NCBI RefSeq assembly: GCF_002959895.1
Contig: NZ_PPDD01000010.1
Coordinates: 124,001-188,000, forward strand
DNA: 64,000 bases
Direction: 5' to 3'
From: Veillonella infantium
GTDB lineage: Bacteria > Bacillota > Negativicutes > Veillonellales > Veillonellaceae
Shown: one piece after another, positions 19,364 to 26,748 of the stretch
Numbering within the stretch: the first letter of the stretch is position 1
Layout of the letters: each line of letters starts with the position of its first letter
Notes under the pieces: model-generated
Seen by the model: only the letters and a program-made list of their open reading frames with translations
The model's database searches: none
Told to the model about the DNA's origin: nothing
Translations under genes and position numbers: made by a program

Positions 19364-19520
19364 ACTATACACGCAAACTTATAACAGTAATAAAATAGAT
19401 TGAATTATTATAATTTTGTGCTTTGGGCTACGTTATTTTATATGAGATTAGTTTACAATATTGAGGAATATATTATGAATAATACAATCAAAGCATGTTG
19501 AAGAGAGAGAGTTGATGCCC

Positions 19521-19638
19521 ATGATAGAAAATGAACTCATATATGATGAGAAATATTGTGAATATAGACTTCTTTATGAAGGATTAAAATTCTGTTGGGA
19601 TGAGAAAACTTCTAAACTACTTTGCTATTGATGGCTAA
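19521..19638 (+). pseudogene. Internally deleted copy of the 119-residue orphan gene
   Basis: From the ATG at 19521 the frame reads IYDEKYCEYRLLYEGLKFCW, parallel to IYDEQLRQYTIFYEGIQFCW of the gene at 16882. After DEKTSK about 80 codons are missing and the C-terminal YFAIDG reappears one frame over, followed by its own TAA at 19636. Sequence just after the stop also parallels 17242-17265. This is a deletion relic of a tandem duplication. Confidence 0.82.
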
Positions 19639-19662
19639 TATATTGCCATAAAAACGGTAAAA

Positions 19663-19758
19663 AAGCTACTTTAGATAACTAGATTAGGTTGGTGTTGTGA
19701 AGTAGTCGAGTATTTATTAAGTTCTATTAGTTTAAAGAATTATAAGGAGGATTATTTT
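19663..19758 (+). pseudogene. Remnant of the TPR region of a duplicated SUKH gene
   Basis: In frame with the gene that follows, this reads LDN-stop-IRLGWCCEVVEYLLSSISLKNYKEDYF, matching LDKQLVWCCEVVKYHLSKIKPKEYKVDYP in the SUKH-TPR protein (compare 18645-18740). A TAG interrupts it at 19679. The sequence runs directly into the gene at 19759, where the homology continues across the new start codon. Confidence 0.8.
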
Positions 19759-20337
19759 ATGATTTTTGATGTGATTAAGAACCTGTTTAAGAAGGATGAG
19801 AATACTGAGCAGATTGAATATCTCGGTGTTGATAAAGATGGTAATAAAATATATGAAGGTTATTATCATGAGTTTAAGGGAATTCCTTGGGTGTTCAATA
19901 AAACTACTTATACTAGAGAAGAGTTTCTTAAGGAGTTTTATGAATGCTTAGAAGAGCATAACGTTAATCGTGATAATTTACCGCCATTAGTAGAGCCTGA
20001 AATTTTAGTGAGTTATGAAGCTTGGATTGAAAGTAAAAGTCAGCTTCACCCTAATGAATACTTATATGAGGATGATGAATTAGAAGAATACGATAAAGAA
20101 GACGGTATGTGGCAAGTTGAAATCTATGCTCGCCTAAAAGCAGATAATGGACAGTACTTTACTACTGAAGAGCTTCTTTTCAAGCTACATAACTTAATGG
20201 CCAATAAAGAGCTCGGTGATCATGTATTCTTTGAAAATCTAGCCTATGATGATCACGAGTTTGAAGCTGACGATGCCGAAGATGTCGACGATGATGATGA
20301 AGGTACTCCTGTATTTGTTGTATGGCTCGGTAGCTAG
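19759..20337 (+). CDS. Stand-alone copy of the novel C-terminal domain (truncated SUKH-TPR duplicate)
   Basis: A 192-residue acidic protein. Residues about 1-15 (MIFDVIKNLFKKDEN) match VYETIKTVFDKKN at the TPR-domain border of the 504-residue protein; residues about 35-192 match its C-terminal domain closely (WVFNKTTYTREEF, PEILVSYEAWIESK, DKEDGMWQVEI, LLFKLHNLMANKELGDHVFF, ending WLGS). AAGGAGG lies 9 bp before the ATG but derives from former coding sequence (AAG GTG GAT in the parent). The ORF is intact and the domain well conserved, so it is probably expressed and selected. Function unknown; the locus suggests immunity. Confidence 0.72.
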   Translation: MIFDVIKNLFKKDENTEQIEYLGVDKDGNKIYEGYYHEFKGIPWVFNKTTYTREEFLKEFYECLEEHNVNRDNLPPLVEPEILVSYEAWIESKSQLHPNEYLYEDDELEEYDKEDGMWQVEIYARLKADNGQYFTTEELLFKLHNLMANKELGDHVFFENLAYDDHEFEADDAEDVDDDDEGTPVFVVWLGS

Positions 20338-20463
20338 TTAAATAGCTGTTTTTGTCATTAACTATTATTTTAAAATCTGTAACCCATAGTTTTGTGTTGT
20401 TTGTTATAATTATCTTAAGATGATTTCATATACATATTTATGCTATGAGGGGACGTGTATTGT

Positions 20464-21486
20464 ATGTCTTTAAGTGTTGAACAGTTTTTATCTTTGTCTG
20501 ATGCTGAACAGTTGCAAACTATTAAAGATCTTAATGATATTGGACAAGAGGAAATTATTATCGATGTATTGACGGATGCCGGCATTGATAACTTATCTGT
20601 ACCTTTATTAGGAGAGCTTGGTAGAGCCTATAACAATAACGATAAACCGGAAGAAGCTGTTAAAGTATTTAAGACCATTGATAAAGAACATAGAGATGCA
20701 GTGTGGCATTATCGCTGTGCTTACTCTTATGGATCTATTGCTTCTACTAATCATGAGGCTTATACATCAGAGAACATGCAACAGATGTTAGCTTTAGTAG
20801 ATAACGGGGTACAATTAGCTACTAAGGAAGGTCGAAATGATATAAGGGAATACTGCTTTGAAATCATGGATATGTGCCGTTTACAAATGGACTTTGAACA
20901 ATGCGAAGTTGACTATCCTGATTTATGCTCTGCCTATAGCAAATATATAGCAGAGAAAAAGAAGAAAAGAGAAGGTGTACCTCGTCATCGAACTATCACT
21001 GTAGAAGAAATTTTAGCTACAGACGATATGTGGACTATCAATGAGCCTGCTTATTGGACTATCAATATTTATGGTTCTTATGATGACTATTTAGAATCTG
21101 CTAAAGGTTTTACCTTAGAGCAACGATATCTTAATGCTATATCGTGGTACTTTGCAGAGGTTAATAATGGTGGACATCATCAGTTCTTCTATAACTCTAC
21201 CGGTATTGTATGGGAGGATGCTCTTGCTGGCTTACGGCTCTTTAAGATGGATCCATTAGCAGATAATTTACAATCTGTAGTCGATTACTTTGGTGGAACA
21301 ATTCCATTTGATCGAGCTGAACGATGGACTATTTTACAAGACTGGGAGAATGAAGATGAATTATTCGATTTCCTAGATGGCAAAGATGATGTAGTCTATG
21401 AATATGATGGCATCTTTGAAGATGTATTTGTACATGAACATCCTGAATTATTTGTATTTGATGGAACTTATACAGTCTCAGAATAA
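20464..21486 (+). CDS. TPR-like - DUF4375 (DMP19-like) protein
   Basis: A 340-residue cytoplasmic protein. Residues about 1-165 are the same TPR-like module as in the SUKH protein (GIDNLSVPLLGELGRAYNNN, TIDKEHRDAVWHYRCAYSYG, CEVDYPDLCSAY). Residues about 200-310 resemble DUF4375/DMP19 (TLEQRYLNAISWYFAEVNNG, HHQFFYNSTG, DALAGLRLFKMDPLADNL). DUF4375 domains occur often in immunity-rich loci. The ATG at 20464 is taken over an in-frame GTG at 20455 because GAGGGG would be only 2 bp from the latter; the choice is not certain. Shared modules show domain shuffling between neighbours. Confidence 0.7.
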   Translation: MSLSVEQFLSLSDAEQLQTIKDLNDIGQEEIIIDVLTDAGIDNLSVPLLGELGRAYNNNDKPEEAVKVFKTIDKEHRDAVWHYRCAYSYGSIASTNHEAYTSENMQQMLALVDNGVQLATKEGRNDIREYCFEIMDMCRLQMDFEQCEVDYPDLCSAYSKYIAEKKKKREGVPRHRTITVEEILATDDMWTINEPAYWTINIYGSYDDYLESAKGFTLEQRYLNAISWYFAEVNNGGHHQFFYNSTGIVWEDALAGLRLFKMDPLADNLQSVVDYFGGTIPFDRAERWTILQDWENEDELFDFLDGKDDVVYEYDGIFEDVFVHEHPELFVFDGTYTVSE

Positions 21487-21564
21487 GATTGGTGTATAAT
21501 TAACACATATATAGTTGCTTTCACTATGATGTTTACTTTCACCAAATTATATGAGAGGTATTAC

Positions 21565-22050
21565 ATGTTAGATAAACAAGGTGTATATGATTGTTTACGT
21601 GACCATCATATCGATTTTGAAGTTACGGATCACGCACCGCTATTTAGTATGGACGATAAGCCTAATGTAGAGTTACCATATCCTGAGTGGGATGCGAAGA
21701 ATCTATTCATCCGAGACCATAAACGGGAACACTATTATTTGATTACCGTTCGCGGTTCTAAGCGTGTGGATCTAAAACAGTTCCGTAAGGACCATAAGCT
21801 GAAAAAGATTTCCTTTGGCTCCGAAGAAGAGCTATGGGACATTTTGAAAATTAAACCAGGTCACGTATCTCCATTCTGCTTGCTCCACGATGAAGAGCGA
21901 AAGGTACATTACTATATTGATGCGGATTATAAAGATAATCTAATCGGTATCCATCCAAATCAAAATGATGCTACCGTATGGCTACAGGGAAAAGATTTAG
22001 TTAAACTCATTGAAGAGCATGGTACAATAGTAGAATATATTACATTGTAA
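21565..22050 (+). CDS. YbaK/ProX-type aminoacyl-tRNA trans-editing protein
   Basis: A 161-residue member of the YbaK/prolyl-tRNA deacylase superfamily (PrdX/ProX branch), free-standing editing enzymes that hydrolyse mischarged tRNA such as Ala-tRNA(Pro). Visible features are VYDCLRDHHIDFEVTDHAPL at the N-terminus, the AKNLFIRDHKREHYYLITV core with the usual KNLFLRD-type motif, and the conserved loop GHVSPFCLLHD. The ATG at 21565 has AGAGG 6 bp upstream; an earlier ATG at 21526 lacks a ribosome binding site. It lies among accessory genes but is a normal housekeeping-type enzyme. Confidence 0.85.
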   Translation: MLDKQGVYDCLRDHHIDFEVTDHAPLFSMDDKPNVELPYPEWDAKNLFIRDHKREHYYLITVRGSKRVDLKQFRKDHKLKKISFGSEEELWDILKIKPGHVSPFCLLHDEERKVHYYIDADYKDNLIGIHPNQNDATVWLQGKDLVKLIEEHGTIVEYITL

Positions 22051-22071
22051 TTTAGTAGAATCGGAGCTTGT

Positions 22072-22839
22072 ATGAATAGAAAACTATTAAAATGCATTCT
22101 AGTAACATCTGCTATAGCCGTATTAGGCGTAAGCACATCCTTTGCAGCTCTCGTTATGGAACGTGATGAAGGTGTAGACACAGCACCTAGTGTAGGCATG
22201 TATCGCTATCAAGTTCCTACAGAGTTACAGGACACATATAACAGTGCAGGTGTTGCCAATCTAACAGCATCTATGGAGAAAGAACCTAATACATTATCTA
22301 TGAATGTAGCGCATGTAAAAGGTAATCCATCTGAGTCTTATGTAGTAGAGGTTTATAAAGATTTAGCCGCTATTGAAACACATCGCAAATCCGATCATTA
22401 TCAAGCCTTTGTTAATGAAGTAGGTTCTAAATTAACAAATCGTAAAATGTATGACGTACAGTCTGTACTATTGTTTGAGAAAAAAGATGCTTTATCTATT
22501 GTCAATGATGGTAAAGCAGTAGTGACTTTGACAGAGTTTACTGTTAATAGCAATGATATCGACACAGTACAACGTCAATACCAACTCGATATTGAACGGG
22601 CCGTACGCGATGATGCGGGTTATAAGGCTGGCTATGTGCTTCGTGAAAGAAACGCAAAAAATCATTGGTATGTCATCCAAATTTATAGTGATCAAGAGGC
22701 CTTAACAAAACATCTAAATAGTCCTGGTTATCGATTCATGATGAGCCAAATCCAAGGTAGTCTACAAAATGTTACCACAAAGGTTTTAGATGGGGATGTC
22801 CTCGTCAACCATGGGGGGCAAGCGTTTGTAAGACCTTAA
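22072..22839 (+). CDS. Exported protein with two ABM-like (dimeric alpha/beta barrel) domains
   Basis: The 255-residue protein has a signal peptide (MNRKLLK, hydrophobic core, cleavage near SFA-AL at residue 25). Two tandem ferredoxin-like repeats follow, about 45-125 and 145-230; each has the pattern of antibiotic-biosynthesis-monooxygenase (ABM) domains: strand (SYVVEVYKD or HWYVIQIYSD), acidic linker, then a helix with H-x(n)-Y (IETHRKSDHYQAFVNEV and LTKHLNSPGYRFMMSQI). ABM proteins include haem-degrading and quinol-oxidising enzymes, but an exported tandem form is uncommon and no active-site residues can be assigned. It follows the editing gene by 21 bp and ends at a terminator. Confidence 0.65.
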   Translation: MNRKLLKCILVTSAIAVLGVSTSFAALVMERDEGVDTAPSVGMYRYQVPTELQDTYNSAGVANLTASMEKEPNTLSMNVAHVKGNPSESYVVEVYKDLAAIETHRKSDHYQAFVNEVGSKLTNRKMYDVQSVLLFEKKDALSIVNDGKAVVTLTEFTVNSNDIDTVQRQYQLDIERAVRDDAGYKAGYVLRERNAKNHWYVIQIYSDQEALTKHLNSPGYRFMMSQIQGSLQNVTTKVLDGDVLVNHGGQAFVRP

Positions 22840-22893
22840 TAGTGGATATAATATAATTACAAATTTAACTACAATTACTATTACAGTAAAGTT

Positions 22894-22930
22894 ACTGCTA
22901 GCATATACATATGTGCTAGCAGTTTTTTTG
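22894..22930 (+). terminator. Terminator after the ABM-domain gene
   Basis: ACTGCTAGCA and TGCTAGCAGT form a perfect 10-bp stem around TATACATATG, followed by seven T residues. Confidence 0.9.
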
Positions 22931-22974
22931 TTATATAATAAGAAAAAGTCTTTATAGACTATAAGGAGTTACAA

Positions 22975-23757
22975 ATGACACAGCAAGAACGTTTATCTTA
23001 TCTTGTAAAAGAATTAGTAGAAGAATATACAGAGAAATATAAAGACGAACATATTGAAATTCCTAATGATGAAGCAGAACGGTTTACACTTTTTAGGGCT
23101 TTATGTAATATTCGTGCTGCTGGTGCTATGCCGATTGAATGGATGAAGGTACAAGATGAATATTTAAATATATTAGCCCATGAAAAAGGGATTGTTACCA
23201 TTAGAGCTATGGAGGAACGGGAACCTCAGATATATCTATGGCAAGGTGATATCACTCAATTAGCTGTAGATGCTATTGTAAATGCGGCCAATAATCAATT
23301 GCTCGGATGTTTTGCGCCTAATCATAAGTGTATCGATAATGCTATCCATACCTTTGCTGGTATTGAGCTTCGTATGGAGTGTGCTAGAATGACTGAGTAT
23401 ATGGAAATGCCTGAGAAAACAGGTGTAGCTCGTAAGACTTATGCTTATAATTTACCAGCCAGTCATGTTATCCATACAGTGGGGCCTATTGTTTATGATA
23501 CTGTTACAGAGTTAGAAAAAGAACAATTGGCATCGTGTTATAGATCTTGCTTGGAGCTAGCTAATGCTTATAGTTTGAAGTCCATTGCTTTTTGCTGTAT
23601 TTCTACAGGTGAGTTTAGATTCCCTAATGAATTGGCGGCCCAAATTGCTATCGATACGGTGCGTACCTATTTAAAAGAAACTAATAGTAAAATACAAGTG
23701 GTATTTAATGTATTTAAGGATATAGATTATGAAATCTACAACAAATTATTGGGATAA
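22975..23757 (+). CDS. Zinc-containing macrodomain protein, protein-ADP-ribose hydrolase
   Basis: The 260-residue protein has an N-terminal helical region (about 1-80) and a macrodomain (about 85-260). IYLWQGDITQLAVDAIVNAA with NN binds ADP-ribose; the insert GCFAPNHKCIDNAIHTFAG with nearby Cys/His residues marks the zinc-dependent class (SAV0325-like) that removes ADP-ribose from proteins. HTVGPIV and CISTGEFRFPNELAA complete the fold. In many Firmicutes this gene is beside a SirTM sirtuin and lipoate genes; here it stands alone, 8 kb from a damaged ADP-ribosylglycohydrolase. AAGGAG lies 7 bp before the ATG. Confidence 0.87.
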   Translation: MTQQERLSYLVKELVEEYTEKYKDEHIEIPNDEAERFTLFRALCNIRAAGAMPIEWMKVQDEYLNILAHEKGIVTIRAMEEREPQIYLWQGDITQLAVDAIVNAANNQLLGCFAPNHKCIDNAIHTFAGIELRMECARMTEYMEMPEKTGVARKTYAYNLPASHVIHTVGPIVYDTVTELEKEQLASCYRSCLELANAYSLKSIAFCCISTGEFRFPNELAAQIAIDTVRTYLKETNSKIQVVFNVFKDIDYEIYNKLLG

Positions 23758-23859
23758 ATAATATACTCCTTTTGAAATTCATAAAAATACTGTATCATTT
23801 AATAATGACATACAAAAGGTTATGAATGATTTGTTATCTTAAGAAGGAGTTAATGTACT

Positions 23860-24357
23860 ATGAATTATAAATACACCTATGAAAGCCCATTAGGAACTAT
23901 GGTTATGCTTGGTACATTATCATACTTAACAGATTTATTTTTTATCGATGAGGATCATGCACCAACTTATGATGATGCGGAGTATATAGAGCAATTAACA
24001 GGTCCATTTGAAGTGACAATTATGTGGCTAGATCAATACTTTAATGGTAAAAAGCCTTTTATTACACCTCCTATCCAGCTAGAAGGTACTGAATTTCGTA
24101 AGTCTGTATGGTCTATATTACAAACCATACCGTATGGTAAAACTACAACATATGGAGATATAGGTAAACAGATTGCAAAGCAACAAGGTAAAGAGAAATT
24201 TTCGGCTCAAGCTGTAGGCGGTGCAGTAGGTCATAATCCTATTTCTATTATCATTCCATGTCACCGTGTTATTGGTAGCAATGGTAAATTAACAGGCTAT
24301 GCAGGGGGCATTGAACGAAAGAAATATATGCTAGATTTAGAGGCAAAGCATAAATAA
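23860..24357 (+). CDS. ogt: Methylated-DNA--protein-cysteine methyltransferase
   Basis: A 165-residue suicide repair protein that takes the methyl group from O6-methylguanine. The acceptor Cys is C134 in the signature IPCHRVIGSNG. The helix-turn-helix part has FRKSVWSILQTIPYGKTTTY; the Asn hinge and YAGGIERKKYML tail are present. Length is usual for the Ogt/AdaB class. AAGGAG stands 11 bp before the ATG; a hairpin terminator follows at 24391. The choice of ogt as symbol over adaB is by convention. Confidence 0.93.
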   Translation: MNYKYTYESPLGTMVMLGTLSYLTDLFFIDEDHAPTYDDAEYIEQLTGPFEVTIMWLDQYFNGKKPFITPPIQLEGTEFRKSVWSILQTIPYGKTTTYGDIGKQIAKQQGKEKFSAQAVGGAVGHNPISIIIPCHRVIGSNGKLTGYAGGIERKKYMLDLEAKHK

Positions 24358-24390
24358 AGTAATAGTAAATATAAAACTTAGAGAATAATA

Positions 24391-24443
24391 AAAGAGATTA
24401 CTTCTATGTATAGTCATATATACATAAAGGTAATCTCTTTTTT
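24391..24443 (+). terminator. Terminator after ogt
   Basis: AAAGAGATTAC and GTAATCTCTTT form an 11-bp stem enclosing an AT-rich 28-base loop, followed by a T run. A and T tracts on both sides would let it also serve the convergent FAH-family gene. Confidence 0.78.
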
Positions 24444-24554
24444 ATTTATATTTACTTGTAATATAAATGGATATAGTTATAGTTATGGTTATGTAAATAG
24501 ATATGGTAATAATTAGAATATGAGTAAATACAACACTTTAACTATATACTTACT

Positions 24555-25220
24555 TTAAATAAATTTGTTTTCTAAGGTTCCAATACCGCTTATGGAGACT
24601 GTAACAGTATCTCCTGATTTTAACCAAGAATACTTACTTTCATTTTTACCTAATACTACACCACTAGGTGTACCTGTAAAGATGATATCACCTTCTTGGA
24701 GTGTCACATAGGATGATAGAAAGGCAATAATGTCATAAGGCTTAAAAATCATCTGTTCTAGCTTAGCTTGTTGACGTATTTCACCGTTGACTGTTGTTGT
24801 AATAGTGGCACTTTCAAAGTCAAAATCATCAGGAGACACCATAGTAGGGCCAATAGGGGCAAAGTGATCAAGGGATTTACCAAGAATCCATTGGGAGCCT
24901 CTAAATTGTAAGCTACGGGCGGAAACATCATTGCCTATTGTATATCCTAAGATATGATCTTTCGCATGGTCTGGAGATATATTTTTGCCAGATTTACCAA
25001 TGATGATAACTAGCTCGCCTTCATAGTCATAATGGAATGCTTCGTCTTCGATGGTAATGGTATCATGATTATTTGCAAGAGCATTTGATGTTTTCATAAA
25101 GATTTCTGGGAAATCATGTGTAGCTAGACTAGTTTCGGCAATATGATCAGCATAATTAAGGCCTATACAGATAATATTTTTAGGATTTGGAATTAGTTCA
25201 TGTTTAGTAGTTGATTTCAT
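24555..25220 (-). CDS. Fumarylacetoacetate hydrolase (FAH) family enzyme
   Basis: A 221-residue single-domain FAH-family protein. The N-terminus has PKNIICIGLNYADHIAE; the metal-binding acids are in DYEGELVIIIGK and the following GYTIGNDVSARSLQ; PSGVVLG closes the active-site region. The family includes 2-keto-acid hydratases, acylpyruvases and oxaloacetate tautomerase/decarboxylases; the YcgM-like short form suggests acylpyruvase or oxaloacetate-related activity, not more. AAGGAGG lies 10 bp before the ATG. It is a single minus-strand gene between plus-strand neighbours. Confidence 0.85.
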   Translation of the reverse strand: MKSTTKHELIPNPKNIICIGLNYADHIAETSLATHDFPEIFMKTSNALANNHDTITIEDEAFHYDYEGELVIIIGKSGKNISPDHAKDHILGYTIGNDVSARSLQFRGSQWILGKSLDHFAPIGPTMVSPDDFDFESATITTTVNGEIRQQAKLEQMIFKPYDIIAFLSSYVTLQEGDIIFTGTPSGVVLGKNESKYSWLKSGDTVTVSISGIGTLENKFI

Positions 25221-25378
25221 AAGAGTTACCTCCTTAAGAGATGGGATACATATATCTTATGCTAATTATAATATAAAACAGTATGTAAAAAATATTTTTG
25301 ACTAAATAATTTTATAGAGGCATTTTTGTCACATTCTATTTGTTATACTTTAAAAAAGTAATAAAAGGAGGAGACCCT

Positions 25379-26608
25379 ATGTATATGAAAAGAAATGTGA
25401 CAGATAAATTTACAGGTGCTGCAGTATCTTGTGACATTATAAGTACTGGTAGTTGGTACGGTGATTTACCAGATTGTGTTCCAAGTGAAGTGAAAGTAAA
25501 TCGTGAAGATTATTATATTGATGAGATACAACATATTTCTATTAAGGAAACTATAAGTGTTACATATGACATTAAATGGAATCATATTTCAAAACCTATA
25601 GAGGGTAAAATAGAGTCCCTTACTACTAAGAAGTATTCAATTGAGGAAAATCAAAAAAATTATTTGTTAGAGCTTATGGGGCGTCGCTTTTCCGATAATT
25701 GTATCCTATATGATGAGGATGAGTGTTCTGTTCAAGTACAGCTTATCAACACTGAGGAGGAAAAATTCACATATGCATTCCCCTTTGATAATGATATGAG
25801 GTCCATGTCTATATTGTTTAGACAAATCTTGGGTGAGCCTACATTACTTTTATTCGATGGGAATCGGGAAAAAGATAGAATTCAAGAGATTTATATTGAA
25901 GTGCAAAAAAATATATATCAAGACTATGGTGATGTAAATACATTATGTTTTCGTTGGAATGAGGCGTCTATTTCCATTGATTGTAATAGTACACAATTTG
26001 GATATTCTAGCCATAGTCATAGTGAGTATGTAGATGCTCAAATGATTCATCAGTTGAAACGAGACATTAACTTTCACCTAGGTGATACGTTATATAATTT
26101 AAAGGCCTTTAGTTTTAGTAAGAGTCATGAGCTTGATATGGATCCTGCTCGTGGTGGTATTGTAACAGTACGAATTAAATGGGCGCATAAAGAGGATACG
26201 TTATTTATAGGGAATCTAACAGATCAGTATGTGCCTACATGGTATAAAAATCTAATTAGTTTTATACGTACTCATTCAAGAGATAAATCTGTAGAAGCGT
26301 TTTTACAATCTAATCATAAATCCGATAGGAGCCTTTATACGTATTGCTCTGTATATATTTTTAAGGCTCATCAAGAGTTTTATTATCGTACCGATAGAAA
26401 TGACATATATGAAGGGGATATTGTAAAAGTTCCTTTTGGATCAGATAATGCGGTTCGTACTGGTCGTGTAGAATCGATTTCCTATCATACGTGTTATGAT
26501 GTACCTTATAATTTAAATCGGACAAAGTTTATTATAGATAAAGATGTAGAAGTTATTTATGATAAAAATCCTTATGGTTTCGATGCTATATATGACGAAC
26601 AAAAGTAA
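25379..26608 (+). CDS. Large cytoplasmic orphan protein
   Basis: The 409-residue protein has no signal peptide or membrane segment and no domain I recognise. It is rich in predicted beta strands. A C-terminal stretch of about 60 residues (FYYRTDRNDIYEGDIVKVPF, then RTGRVESISYHT) reads like a small beta-barrel. AAGGAGGAG 6 bp before the ATG at 25379 fixes the start. The gene is monocistronic between a divergent FAH-family gene and ilvE; its neighbourhood and orphan nature suggest an accessory gene. Confidence 0.6.
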   Translation: MYMKRNVTDKFTGAAVSCDIISTGSWYGDLPDCVPSEVKVNREDYYIDEIQHISIKETISVTYDIKWNHISKPIEGKIESLTTKKYSIEENQKNYLLELMGRRFSDNCILYDEDECSVQVQLINTEEEKFTYAFPFDNDMRSMSILFRQILGEPTLLLFDGNREKDRIQEIYIEVQKNIYQDYGDVNTLCFRWNEASISIDCNSTQFGYSSHSHSEYVDAQMIHQLKRDINFHLGDTLYNLKAFSFSKSHELDMDPARGGIVTVRIKWAHKEDTLFIGNLTDQYVPTWYKNLISFIRTHSRDKSVEAFLQSNHKSDRSLYTYCSVYIFKAHQEFYYRTDRNDIYEGDIVKVPFGSDNAVRTGRVESISYHTCYDVPYNLNRTKFIIDKDVEVIYDKNPYGFDAIYDEQK

Positions 26609-26748
26609 CATAAGTACTAATCTATATTAATATATACGAGTACTTAATTTATTATATATATGACTTATAACCTCTATAGAATCTATTGAAATTACAAGAT
26701 GATAGTGATAAGATTAAATGTATATCAATATAAATGGAGGTAATTGTT

